From NCBI RefSeq assembly GCF_006345815.1, contig NZ_VCIG01000042.1:1-64000 (forward strand): 64,000 nt of DNA, in the 5' to 3' direction. How positions within the stretch are numbered: the first letter of the stretch is position 1; every line of letters starts with the position of its first letter. Both the position numbers and the translations under genes were made by a program. This DNA comes from Ochrobactrum sp. CGA5. Lineage in GTDB: Bacteria > Pseudomonadota > Alphaproteobacteria > Rhizobiales > Rhizobiaceae. Below the pieces are notes generated by a model, which saw nothing but the letters and a program-made list of their open reading frames with translations, made no database searches and was not told the DNA's origin. Positions 45,445-54,023 of this stretch are shown piece by piece.

Positions 45445-46218
45445 TCAGCTGCTCTCTTTTTGAACACTCGCCGGCCCCCTACCGTAGGCGCGGTAGAAGA
45501 AATCGATTGCCAGCTCGACATTGTTGCGAATCGTTTCCGCTGGCGGCGGCTCAGGCAGCACGCCGAACAGACGGGGCCTGTAGAGGCCGGAAAGAAACAG
45601 ATCAGAAAGCTGATAGGCCATCTTCTCAGGATCGAAAGGTTCCAGTTCCCCCCTATCGATCATGTCCTTGAGATATTCAGCCATCAGGACGAGGCTGCGT
45701 TTCGGCCCGCGCTCATAGAAACGCGCCGCTAGTTCCGGCTTGCGCTCGCTGACGCCCAGAACAATGCGCTGAGCGCGCACGGCCGTCGGTGACGTTATCA
45801 GCGTTACCAATGCAACGCCGAAATCGGTCAGTTCCTGTCGCGAATTGAAACCCTTATCGAGTTTGTCGATCAGTTCACGAAACATTGTATCACGATAATG
45901 CTCGCATAATGCGACGAACAGATCTTCCTTGCTGTTGAAGTAAACGTAAATCGTTCCCTTCGACACGCCTGCCTCACGCGTGATATCATTCATGCTGGCG
46001 GCATCGAAACCCATGCGCAGGAAAACATCCTGAGCGCCTTCGAGGATTTGGCGGCGTTTCGCCGGGTCCTGCCCCGCACCCAGCCGTGTGCGGCCACACT
46101 CTATCTCGGAGCAGGAAGATTTGCTGTCGCCGGATCGACCGACACCTTTTTCGACATGCCGATTCCGGTCATGCATTATCGTATCTGTTGTTCCGCTGGT
46201 GTTGCGATCAGGCTTCAT
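45445..46218 (-). CDS. TetR-family repressor divergent from an EmrAB-type efflux pair
   Basis: TetR/AcrR regulator, 257 residues. The helix-turn-helix is at about 52-100 (RRQILEGAQDVFLRMGFDAASMNDITREAGVSKGTIYVYF in part: ITREAGVSKGTIYVYF). About 50 extra residues precede it, so a downstream start such as ATG at 46176 is possible. The C-terminal domain is unlike specific named members. It is divergent from the HlyD/DHA2 genes with two GAACC-N-GGTTC palindromes between, so it very likely represses itself and the pump. Confidence 0.88.
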   Translation of the reverse strand: MKPDRNTSGTTDTIMHDRNRHVEKGVGRSGDSKSSCSEIECGRTRLGAGQDPAKRRQILEGAQDVFLRMGFDAASMNDITREAGVSKGTIYVYFNSKEDLFVALCEHYRDTMFRELIDKLDKGFNSRQELTDFGVALVTLITSPTAVRAQRIVLGVSERKPELAARFYERGPKRSLVLMAEYLKDMIDRGELEPFDPEKMAYQLSDLFLSGLYRPRLFGVLPEPPPAETIRNNVELAIDFFYRAYGRGPASVQKESS

Positions 46219-46240
46219 TATTCGAGACTCTTAACTTTTT

Positions 46241-46256
46241 CGAACCAAGCGGTTCG
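46241..46256. promoter_or_regulatory. Candidate TetR operator 1
   Basis: CGAACCAAGCGGTTCG is an inverted repeat (CGAACC/GGTTCG, 4-base centre) 23 bases upstream of the tetR start. It shares its arms with the second palindrome 44 bases away. Confidence 0.7.
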
Positions 46257-46299
46257 ATATCCTCTTGATATGAGCATCTTATTGATTTATGTCAACATC

Positions 46300-46313
46300 G
46301 AACCGATCGGTTC
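46300..46313. promoter_or_regulatory. Candidate TetR operator 2
   Basis: GAACCGATCGGTTC is a perfect 14-base palindrome 29 bases upstream of the efflux adaptor start. With the related site at 46241 it brackets the divergent promoters, the arrangement expected for a local TetR repressor. Confidence 0.72.
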
Positions 46314-46342
46314 AATCCAAAGGATGTACAGAAAGTTTCCCT

Positions 46343-47584
46343 ATGTCCGCCCCGAAGTCCGTTGATAAGGCCGATATTCATCCGTTCCCCAACGCCAAGA
46401 ACCTCGCCTCGGCAACCTCGCCGGCGACAAGTGAGGCGCCTCTGAACGAGAGATCGCAGCCCCATACCGCACCGAAACCGCAGGAAGCCGCACCCAAGGA
46501 ACCCGGCGAGATCGCCAAGGACGGCAAGAACAAAGGCTTCGGCAAACGTGTCCTTATTCCCGGAATTCTGGCAGTCGCGGTCGCTGGCGGCCTCTGGTTC
46601 GCCTATGACTGGTGGACCGTCGGGCGTTTCATGGTTTCGACTGACGACGCTTATGTGCAGGGTGACATCGCGTCCATCGCACCCAAAGTTACCGGCTATG
46701 TCGAAAATATCCCGGTGGTTGCCAACCAGATGGTCAAGGCTGGTGATGTGATCTTCCAGCTTGATGCGGGCGATTACCAGATCGCGCTCGACGAAGCTGA
46801 AGCCAAGCTCGCAACTCAGAAGCAGACCCTCATTCGCATCAAGGCCGAGACTGATGCCGCACAGGCATTGCTCCAGCAGGCCAATGCCGACAAGCAAGCC
46901 GCAACCGCTGTCCTGACCAACGCACAGAACACAATTGCGCGCGTGCAGAAGTTGCATGAAACGCGTTTTGTCGCGCAAGCTGATCTTGACACCGCCCAGT
47001 CTTCACTGGATCAGGCCCGCGCCAAGGTCGCCGGAGGCGATGCGCAGATCGCTTCTGCAAAGGCCAATATCGAAGTGCTCAACGCTCAATATAGCGAAGT
47101 CGAAAGCGCTATGAAGTCGCTGGAACTTGCCCGCGATAAAGCCGCACGTGATCTGTCCTTCACGGTGCTGCGCGCGCCGTTTGACGGCGTGATTGGCAAT
47201 CTTTCAGGCAAAAAGGGCGATCTCGTTTCTCCTGGCCAGAAGATAGCGGCCCTGGTTCCAATCAATGAGCTTTATATTGATGCGAACTTCAAGGAAACGC
47301 AGCTCGCAGAGATCAAGACCGGTGAGACCGCGCATATCTATGTCGATGCTATCGACGGCGCGAAGTTTGACGGGATAGTGGCGTCCATCGCTCCGGCTTC
47401 GGGTTCAGTGTTCTCACTGCTGCCGCCGGAAAATGCGACCGGCAATTTCACCAAGATCGTTCAGCGCGTTCCCGTTCGCATCATGATCCCCAAGGAAGCG
47501 CTGGAATCTGGAAAGATCCGCGCGGGCCTGAGTGTCGTGGTCGATATCGATACGCGCACGGCGCCCGATGGGAAGGCCAACTGA
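46343..47584 (+). CDS. HlyD/EmrA-family efflux adaptor protein
   Basis: Periplasmic adaptor of a tripartite efflux pump, 413 residues. A long cytoplasmic, disordered N-terminus (about 1-68) is followed by one membrane segment (about 69-90, VLIPGILAVAVAGGLWFAY), a biotinyl-lipoyl part (VSTDDAYVQGDIASIAPKVTG), a coiled-coil hairpin (about 150-280) and the closing FTVLRAPFDGVIGNL. The frame is open from 46289, but the ATG at 46343 lies beyond the operator. It pairs with the DHA2 permease 91 bases downstream, as EmrA does with EmrB. Confidence 0.9.
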   Translation: MSAPKSVDKADIHPFPNAKNLASATSPATSEAPLNERSQPHTAPKPQEAAPKEPGEIAKDGKNKGFGKRVLIPGILAVAVAGGLWFAYDWWTVGRFMVSTDDAYVQGDIASIAPKVTGYVENIPVVANQMVKAGDVIFQLDAGDYQIALDEAEAKLATQKQTLIRIKAETDAAQALLQQANADKQAATAVLTNAQNTIARVQKLHETRFVAQADLDTAQSSLDQARAKVAGGDAQIASAKANIEVLNAQYSEVESAMKSLELARDKAARDLSFTVLRAPFDGVIGNLSGKKGDLVSPGQKIAALVPINELYIDANFKETQLAEIKTGETAHIYVDAIDGAKFDGIVASIAPASGSVFSLLPPENATGNFTKIVQRVPVRIMIPKEALESGKIRAGLSVVVDIDTRTAPDGKAN

Positions 47585-47675
47585 TCGAGCCCTGTGGGTG
47601 ACTTGAAGTAAAAGACGGCGGCGCGGCAAAGCAGGTTTCGTGCCGCCTTTCTCTTTCATTCCGGAGTGCGCCGTC

Positions 47676-49253
47676 ATGGCTGCAGACACGACAATGGGAC
47701 CATTGGTCCCGGCAGATGACCGCATCGACCCGAAGAAGGCCATCGGCTTTCTGGCCATGGTGTTCGGCATGTTCATGGCAATCCTGGACATCCAGATCGT
47801 CTCTGCATCGCTGGCCGAAATCCAAGCGGGTTTGAGTGCCAGCTCTGACGAAATCTCTTGGGTTCAAACCTCCTATCTGATCGCGGAAGTCATCATGATT
47901 CCGCTGTCGGGCTTCCTCGGGCGTCTGCTGTCGACGCGCGTTCTCTTCACCTTCTCGGCGGCGGGCTTCACCCTGGCCAGCATGCTCTGCGCGACAGCGA
48001 CGAATATTGAGCAGATGATCGTCTACCGCGCCATTCAGGGATTCATCGGCGGCGGCATGATCCCCAGCGTGTTCGCAGCCGCCTTCACCATTTTCCCGCC
48101 GTCCAAACGTTCCATCGTTTCGCCGATGATCGGACTGGTCGCGACACTTGCGCCAACCATCGGCCCGACGGTCGGCGGCTATCTCAGCCACGCTTTTTCC
48201 TGGCACTGGCTGTTTTTGGTCAATGTCGGCCCCGGCATTCTGGTCACCATCGCTGCATGGAATCTTATCGACTTCGACGAAGGCGACCGCTCGCTTTTGA
48301 GCAAGTTTGACTGGTGGGGACTTGCTGGCATGGCCGCATTCCTCGGCTCCATGGAATATGTCCTAGAAGAAGGCCCGCGCAACGACTGGCTGCAGGACGA
48401 CGCGATCTTCTTCCTTTCCATAGTCATGACAGTCGGCGGCATCGTCTTTTTCTATCGCGCGTTTAGGGCAGAACAGCCAATTGTGGATTTGCGTGCCTTC
48501 AAGAATGTCAATTTTGCCTTTGGCTCGCTGTTCTCCTTTGTAATGGGTGTCGGTCTCTACGGCCTCACTTATCTTTATCCGCTCTATTTGAGCAGTGTTC
48601 GCGGCTATGACGCCCTGATGATTGGCAAAGCACTTTTCGTCAGCGGTCTGGCCATGTTCTTCACCGCGCCGGTAGCCGGTTTCCTGTCCAACAGGATGGA
48701 CCCCCGCCTGATGATGACGATCGGCTTTCTCGGCTTTGCGGCAGGCACATGGATGGTAACTGGTCTTACTGCCGATTGGGATTTCTACGAATTGCTGCTG
48801 CCTCAAATTCTGCGCGGCTGCTCACTGATGCTTTGCATGGTGCCGATCAACAATCTGGCGCTCGGCACGCTTCCACCTGCTCTTTTGAAAAACGCTTCCG
48901 GCCTTTTCAACCTAACCCGCAATCTGGGGGGAGCCGTCGGCCTTGCCGTTATCAACACGATCCTGACCCGACGTGGTGACATGCATTACGAACGTCTGGC
49001 GGAGCATGTCCGATGGGGCAATGCAGAAGCGGAGAAAATAGTCGCCAATCTGACCGCCAAGTACAATGCTGCGGGCATGGACGGCGCGACAATCGCCATA
49101 GCCAAACTCTCCGGGATGGTGCGCCAGCAAGCCACCCTTCTGTCGTTCATCGACGTGTTCTTCATCCTCACGATGATGTTCTGTTCGCTTGCTGTCTGCG
49201 CCATCATGCTGCGCAAGCCGCAACAGGTTGCCGGTGGCGGCGGGGGGCATTAG
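47676..49253 (+). CDS. DHA2-family (EmrB-type) multidrug efflux permease
   Basis: Major facilitator with 14 predicted membrane segments, 525 residues. DHA2 motifs are FMAILDIQIVSASLAEIQAGL, the antiporter motif C region IGPTVGGYLSHAFSWHWLFLVNVGPG (part: LAPTIGPTVGGYL) and NRMDPR. GGAG precedes the ATG at 47676; the frame is open to 47640. With the upstream adaptor it forms an EmrAB-type pump for export of hydrophobic drugs or toxic compounds. A Gly-rich tail ends the protein. Confidence 0.9.
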   Translation: MAADTTMGPLVPADDRIDPKKAIGFLAMVFGMFMAILDIQIVSASLAEIQAGLSASSDEISWVQTSYLIAEVIMIPLSGFLGRLLSTRVLFTFSAAGFTLASMLCATATNIEQMIVYRAIQGFIGGGMIPSVFAAAFTIFPPSKRSIVSPMIGLVATLAPTIGPTVGGYLSHAFSWHWLFLVNVGPGILVTIAAWNLIDFDEGDRSLLSKFDWWGLAGMAAFLGSMEYVLEEGPRNDWLQDDAIFFLSIVMTVGGIVFFYRAFRAEQPIVDLRAFKNVNFAFGSLFSFVMGVGLYGLTYLYPLYLSSVRGYDALMIGKALFVSGLAMFFTAPVAGFLSNRMDPRLMMTIGFLGFAAGTWMVTGLTADWDFYELLLPQILRGCSLMLCMVPINNLALGTLPPALLKNASGLFNLTRNLGGAVGLAVINTILTRRGDMHYERLAEHVRWGNAEAEKIVANLTAKYNAAGMDGATIAIAKLSGMVRQQATLLSFIDVFFILTMMFCSLAVCAIMLRKPQQVAGGGGGH

Positions 49254-49714
49254 AGCGCTTTTCGATCTGGATGAATCAGACATGCGCTCTCAGTATTTGC
49301 TTGGAAACGGGTCTCTTCCGAGACCGGTTTCACGCCCTTCGGGATGCCCCGGCCTCCTGCCTCTCGACTTCATACGAAAACAATAAAGGTTCACCCGTCT
49401 TTCGGAAATTTTCGTTTGTCGCCAATATCCACCGTTGGTGGCGCAATCGGAAAAACCCTTGTCGCGCAGGGAAAAGCTTCCTCCAGAATTATGACAGTGA
49501 CGAATTTACTGTCACAATTCCTGTCATAAAAATGCCCTTCCCGCGAATGGATGAATTGCTAAGTCCCTGAAAACGTGTTTCACTTTCCACCGCTGACAGT
49601 TTGTGACAAGCAACAAACTGTCATCCAACCGTCATGTAGGGCGGGTATCGGGAATGCGCGAGCACCGGAATCGACCGGGGGCGTTCGCCGGACCTTAAAC
49701 AGGGGAGTCAAACA
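49254..49714. promoter_or_regulatory. Regulatory region of the ABC importer with nested TGACAG palindromes
   Basis: No gene is seen in these 461 bases. A hairpin-family copy covers about 49254-49340 (GAGCG...CGCTC and GGTCTC/GAGACC). At 49489-49529 TTATGACAG pairs with CTGTCATAA, and within it TGACAGT (49492) pairs with ACTGTCA (49508). At 49594-49623 11-base arms TGACAGTTTGT and ACAAACTGTCA flank 8 bases. The repeated TGACAG half-site 90-220 bases before the binding-protein gene looks like a multi-site operator for an unidentified regulator. Confidence 0.6.
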
Positions 49715-50818
49715 ATGCTTGCTTACACAGCGCGTCTGCTGTCGCTTTCGACGGCAATCGCCGTTGCCGGGGTTTCCATCGCCGCTGCCGAACCATCAGC
49801 CGAACTGATTGCCGCAGCCAAGGCAGAAGGCGAACTGACAACCATCGCTCTCCCGCATGACTGGTGCGGCTATGGCGAAATCATCAAGAGCTTCAAGGAC
49901 AAATATGGCCTCAAGGTCAACGAACTGAACCCGGATGCCGGTTCGGGCGATGAAATTGAAGCCATCAAGGCCAACAAGGACAACAAAGGTCCTCAGGCAC
50001 CAGACGTCATCGACGTTGGCTTTGCGTTCGGCGCATCGGCCAAGAAGGATGGCCTCATTCAGCCTTACAAGGTCGCAACCTGGGACGAAATTCCAGACAG
50101 CGCCAAGGATGCCGAAGGCTACTGGTATGGCGATTACTACGGTGTTTTGGCGTTTGAAGTGAACAAGGACATCGTCAAGGATATTCCGCAGGATTGGGAA
50201 GACCTCCTCAAGAGCGACTATGCAAACTCTGTCGCGCTTGCAGGTGACCCGCGCGTTTCGGCACAGGCTATTCTCGGTGTTCATGCTGCCGGCATCGCTC
50301 GTGGCGGTGAACCGGGCGAAGCCGCAGGCAAAAAGGGCCTTGAATTCTACAAGGAACTGAATGCCAACGGCAATTTCGTTCCGGTCATCGGCAAGGCTGC
50401 TTCGCTGGCGCAGGGCTCTACCCCGATCGTCATCCGTTGGGACTATAACGCGCTCGCCGATCGTGACACGCTCAAGGGCAATCCGGAAGTCGAAACCGTC
50501 ATTCCGAAGTCCGGCGTTATCGCTGGCGTGTATGTTCAGGCAATCAGCGCCTACGCGCCGCACCCGAATGCTGCGAAGCTGTGGATGGAACACCTCTATT
50601 CGGACGAAGGCCAGCTCGGTTATCTGAAGGGCTACTGCCACCCGATCCGCTTCAATGCAATGGCGAAGGCCGGCAAGATTCCGCAGGAACTGCTCGACAA
50701 GCTGCCACCGGCAGACGCTTATGAAAAGGCTATCTTCCCGACCCTGGAACAGATCGAAGCTGCACAGACCACGATCACCAAGGAGTGGGACAGTGTCGTA
50801 GGCGCAAACGTCCAATAA
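49715..50818 (+). CDS. ABC transporter periplasmic solute-binding protein
   Basis: Family-1-type extracellular binding protein of the iron/thiamine/polyamine/phosphonate class, 367 residues. A signal peptide (about 1-24, ending SIAAA) is followed by the mature start EPSAELIAAAKAEGELTTIALPHDW. A domain like PotD/AfuA follows (PDVIDVGFAFGASAKKDGLIQPYK, GYWYGDYYGVLAFEVNKD). The ligand cannot be read from sequence. GGGGAG precedes the ATG. It is followed after 264 bases with stem-loops by two permeases and an ATPase. Confidence 0.82.
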   Translation: MLAYTARLLSLSTAIAVAGVSIAAAEPSAELIAAAKAEGELTTIALPHDWCGYGEIIKSFKDKYGLKVNELNPDAGSGDEIEAIKANKDNKGPQAPDVIDVGFAFGASAKKDGLIQPYKVATWDEIPDSAKDAEGYWYGDYYGVLAFEVNKDIVKDIPQDWEDLLKSDYANSVALAGDPRVSAQAILGVHAAGIARGGEPGEAAGKKGLEFYKELNANGNFVPVIGKAASLAQGSTPIVIRWDYNALADRDTLKGNPEVETVIPKSGVIAGVYVQAISAYAPHPNAAKLWMEHLYSDEGQLGYLKGYCHPIRFNAMAKAGKIPQELLDKLPPADAYEKAIFPTLEQIEAAQTTITKEWDSVVGANVQ

Positions 50819-50847
50819 GCGTCAAAGGGCGCTTTTGCATCGACCAC

Positions 50848-50881
50848 ATATCGCGTCGGCCTTACACGGTCGGCGCGATAT
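50848..50881. repeat. Stem-loop between binding-protein and permease genes
   Basis: ATATCGCG (50848-50855) and CGCGATAT (50874-50881) form perfect outer arms with partial pairing inside. Such structures after a binding-protein gene often protect its mRNA and lower read-through into permease genes. A second inverted repeat, GGAACGG/CCGTTC with GGTTC/GTTCC inside, lies near 51029-51053. Confidence 0.5.
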
Positions 50882-51082
50882 CCAGGCAGCTTTCTCCTAG
50901 CAGCCGATCCTCTTTTCCAAACAGCACCAGCTTTTTGGCAAACAGGATGCCCAGTTTAAAAGAATGACAGCAATTCCGGCAGGACCCAACGGCCGCCCTG
51001 CTGATCGCAAAAAATAAAACAAGAAGTTGGAACGGGTTCTATCAGTTCCGTTCTAGCGGGAACCGGTCTAAAGAAAGAACGT

Positions 51083-51973
51083 ATGAGTTCAATAGCCGAA
51101 ACACCAGCCCCCAGCGGAGTGCGCAAACGCCCGCTTCCGTTGTCCTGGCTTGGCGTGACACCGTTTTTCATCTTCGCCATTCTGTTTCTGATCTGGCCGA
51201 CGATGTATCTCATCATCGGTGCATTTCAGGACCCAGCAGGAAACTTCACGCTCCAGAACATCCACGATCTGTTCCAGCCGCAGATCATGAGCGCCTACTG
51301 GGTGTCGATCAAGGTCAGCCTTGCATCGGCCATTGGTGGCGCGATTATTGGCTTCTTTCTGGCTTGGGCGGTCGTTCTCGGCAACCTGCCTTCATGGCTG
51401 CGCCCAACGGTCTTGACCTTTTCTGGCGTAGCGTCGAATTTCGCAGGCGTGCCACTTGCTTTCGCCTTTCTGGCGACACTGGGACGAACCGGCTTTGTAA
51501 CGATCCTGCTCAGAGAGTGGTTTGGTTTCAATCTTTATTCGACAGGCTTCAACCTACTCTCCTTTTTTGGCCTGACGCTGACCTATCTGTTCTTCCAGAT
51601 ACCGCTGATGGTGCTGATCCTGACGCCCGCGCTCGACGGACTGAAAAAAGAATGGCGGGAAGCCTCATCCATTCTAGGCGCAACCACCGCGCAATACTGG
51701 CGTATGGTGGCTTTCCCAATCCTGTGGCCCAGCCTGCTCGGCACAACGCTTCTGCTGTTCGCCAATGCCTTCGGGGCGATTGCTACCGCCTATGCTCTGA
51801 CAGGTTCATCGCTCAACATCGTACCGATCCTGCTCTATGCCCAAATTCGCGGCGACGTTCTGCATAACCAGAACCTCGGCTACGCATTGGCACTTGGCAT
51901 GATTGTCATTACGGGTGTTTCCAACCTCATCTATATTTGGCTGCGCATTCGCGCCGAGAGGTGGCAGCGATGA
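51083..51973 (+). CDS. ABC transporter permease (PotB/UgpA-like)
   Basis: Inner-membrane permease of 296 residues with about six membrane segments (the first at about 22-45, GVTPFFIFAILFLIWPTMYLI). The EAA loop is LDGLKKEWREASSILGATTAQYWRMVAFPILWP in outline (key part EWREASSILGA). It is the first of two permeases and overlaps the second by 4 bases, consistent with one heterodimeric importer served by the binding protein upstream. Confidence 0.87.
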   Translation: MSSIAETPAPSGVRKRPLPLSWLGVTPFFIFAILFLIWPTMYLIIGAFQDPAGNFTLQNIHDLFQPQIMSAYWVSIKVSLASAIGGAIIGFFLAWAVVLGNLPSWLRPTVLTFSGVASNFAGVPLAFAFLATLGRTGFVTILLREWFGFNLYSTGFNLLSFFGLTLTYLFFQIPLMVLILTPALDGLKKEWREASSILGATTAQYWRMVAFPILWPSLLGTTLLLFANAFGAIATAYALTGSSLNIVPILLYAQIRGDVLHNQNLGYALALGMIVITGVSNLIYIWLRIRAERWQR

Positions 51974-52773
51974 AAAAGAAAGGCATTAACGCCCAGAAGA
52001 TCGGCGCCTGGATCGCCTTCCTGATCGGTGCGATCTATTTTCTCGTCCCGCTGATCGGTACGTTTGAATTCTCGCTGCGTATGCGGCGCGGCGAGTATTC
52101 CTTCGATGCCTATCGCGTCGTTTTCTCCGATCCAAACTTCCAGGCCACCTTTGGCTATTCGATCCTACTTGGCCTGCTGACCATCATTTTCGGTGTTCTG
52201 CTGGTTGTGCCCACCGCCTATTGGGTACGGCTGCGCCTGCCGCAGTTGCGCCCGGTGATGGAGTTCATCACGCTGATGCCACTGGTCATCCCGGCCATCG
52301 TTATTGTGTTCGGATACCTCCGAATCTACAATTCGTCGTCGTGGCTGCCATTCACATCGTCCACGCGGGCAACCGACCTGCTTCTGATGTTCGGCTATAT
52401 GACGCTGTCGCTGCCCTATATGTATCGCGCCGTCGATACGGCGATGCGCACCATCGACGTCAGAACGCTGACAGAGGCCGCACAAAGCCTCGGCGCGGGA
52501 TGGGGCCGCATCATGTTCAAAGTGATTTTCCCGAATGTGATTTCCGGCGTAATGAGCGGTGCCTTCATCACATTCGCCATCGTCATCGGCGAGTTCACGC
52601 TGGCCTCGCTCCTGAACCGCCCGGCCTTCGGTCCCTATTTGCAGCTCGTCGGCGCAAACCGTGCCTACGAACCGTCGGCGCTGGCAATCATTTCGTTCGG
52701 CATCACGTGGCTCAGCATCATCATGCTGCAGCTCGTCTCGCGCCTCAATAAGTTCAAGACAACCGCCGGGTAA
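51970..52773 (+). CDS. ABC transporter permease (PotC/UgpE-like)
   Basis: Second inner-membrane permease, 267 residues, with about six membrane segments. The EAA loop is TLTEAAQSLGAGWGRIMFKVIFPN (key part EAAQSLGA). Start at 51970 gives an ATGA overlap with the first permease; the frame is open 33 bases earlier. It is followed by the ATPase gene after 5 bases. Confidence 0.87.
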   Translation: MKKKGINAQKIGAWIAFLIGAIYFLVPLIGTFEFSLRMRRGEYSFDAYRVVFSDPNFQATFGYSILLGLLTIIFGVLLVVPTAYWVRLRLPQLRPVMEFITLMPLVIPAIVIVFGYLRIYNSSSWLPFTSSTRATDLLLMFGYMTLSLPYMYRAVDTAMRTIDVRTLTEAAQSLGAGWGRIMFKVIFPNVISGVMSGAFITFAIVIGEFTLASLLNRPAFGPYLQLVGANRAYEPSALAIISFGITWLSIIMLQLVSRLNKFKTTAG

Positions 52774-52778
52774 CATTC

Positions 52779-53840
52779 ATGGCTTTTCTCAACATCAAAA
52801 ACCTGAAAAAGAGCTTCGGCGCCAATACCGTCGTCCACGATTTCAACCTCGCTGTGGAGAAGGGCGAATTCGTCTCCTTCCTCGGTCCATCGGGCTGTGG
52901 CAAGACAACTGTTCTTCGCATGATCGCCGGTTTCGAGATGCCCGATAGTGGCGCTATCGAAATCGACGGCAAGGATGTGGTCGATCTGAAGCCGAACCAG
53001 CGCAATATCGGCATGGTGTTTCAGGCCTACGCGCTCTTCCCCAATATGACGGTTGCTCAGAACGTGTCATTCGGCCTGCGGGTTGCCGGGAAACCTAAGG
53101 CGGAAATCGATGCCACGGTGCAGGAGATGCTCAGCCTCATCCGTCTCGACCATCTGGCGGATCGTTATCCCTATCAGATGTCCGGTGGCCAGCAGCAGCG
53201 CGTCGCTCTGGCCCGCGCGCTTGCAACCAAGCCGCAGGTTCTTCTGCTCGACGAGCCCTTATCGGCACTTGATGCAAAAATCCGTATATCCTTGCGCGAA
53301 GAAATTCGCGCCATCCAGCAGAAGCTCGGCATTACGACTGTCTTCGTTACCCATGACCAGGAAGAAGCCCTGTCAATCTCCGATCGTATTGTGGTCATGC
53401 ATGAAGGCCGCGCTGATCAGATCGGCTCGCCCTTCGACATCTATAACCGGCCGGCCTCGCGCTTCGTGGCATCGTTCGTCGGCACGCTCAACATGCTGGA
53501 AGCCTCGGTCAGCGAACCTGGCAAAAACAGCATCGAGCTCGACGGCCGCATGATAACCGTGCAGGAAAATCTCGACCACCATCCAAAGGGTAAACCGCTG
53601 ACCCTTGCCTTGCGCCCGGAGGCTGTGAGCCTCGAAGCACGCAAAAGCCACGATACTTCGCTCGACGCGACCATCGAGGATGTTCACTTCCTCGGCTCTG
53701 TCATCCGCACGCGCGTGGCGCTCGGCAAGAATCGCCTCTCGTTCGACACGTTCAACGACCCAACACAGCCTCCGCCGCAGCGCGGCGACAAGGTGACGGT
53801 GCATTTCGCCTCGCATGATCTGCTCGTGCTGGCCGATTAA
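52779..53840 (+). CDS. ABC transporter ATP-binding protein (PotA/UgpC/FbpC-like)
   Basis: ATPase of the importer, 353 residues. Walker A is GPSGCGKTT (36-44), the Q-loop region is GMVFQAYALFPNMTV, the signature MSGGQQQRVALARAL, Walker B VLLLDEPLSALD, and the switch histidine is in VFVTHDQEEA. The C-terminal TOBE-like domain (about 240-353) places it in the polyamine/iron/sugar class. It is the last gene of the four-gene set and is followed by a strong terminator. Confidence 0.9.
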   Translation: MAFLNIKNLKKSFGANTVVHDFNLAVEKGEFVSFLGPSGCGKTTVLRMIAGFEMPDSGAIEIDGKDVVDLKPNQRNIGMVFQAYALFPNMTVAQNVSFGLRVAGKPKAEIDATVQEMLSLIRLDHLADRYPYQMSGGQQQRVALARALATKPQVLLLDEPLSALDAKIRISLREEIRAIQQKLGITTVFVTHDQEEALSISDRIVVMHEGRADQIGSPFDIYNRPASRFVASFVGTLNMLEASVSEPGKNSIELDGRMITVQENLDHHPKGKPLTLALRPEAVSLEARKSHDTSLDATIEDVHFLGSVIRTRVALGKNRLSFDTFNDPTQPPPQRGDKVTVHFASHDLLVLAD

Positions 53841-53843
53841 AGT

Positions 53844-53873
53844 AAAAAAGCCGCCCGATGGGCGGCTTTTTTT
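53844..53873. terminator. Strong intrinsic terminator after the ABC importer
   Basis: Six A residues, GCCGCCC, a GAT loop, GGGCGGC and a run of seven T form a symmetrical hairpin with A- and T-tracts on both sides, so it works in either direction. It lies 3 bases past the ATPase stop. Confidence 0.92.
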
Positions 53874-53933
53874 GTTTGTTACGTGCGCGACGGGCTGATG
53901 CGATTTCGGTTCATGACGTGCCGAAAATGGTGG

Positions 53934-53990
53934 CTTTCGAGAACCGGAGCGCAGCGTACATAAAGTACGTGAGCACCGAATCGCAGAAAG
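53934..53990. repeat. Dispersed palindromic repeat between the importer and gnd
   Basis: CTTTCGAGAACCGGAGCGCAG followed by GTACATAAAGTAC and GTGAGCACCG has the layout of a dispersed element I recall from Brucella-group intergenic regions (GTAC-N5-GTAC centre flanked by GAACCGGAGC and GAGCACCG). It fills the gap between convergent genes; no gene is seen. Confidence 0.5.
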
Positions 53991-54023
53991 ACGCCTTTTG
54001 CAGGCGGGGCAGGGACCGAAAGA

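Noticed and set aside
49796-50815. 339-codon minus-strand frame opposite the ABC binding protein
   Set aside because: The plus strand has a signal peptide and binding-protein domain with a good ribosome-binding site; the minus frame shows none.
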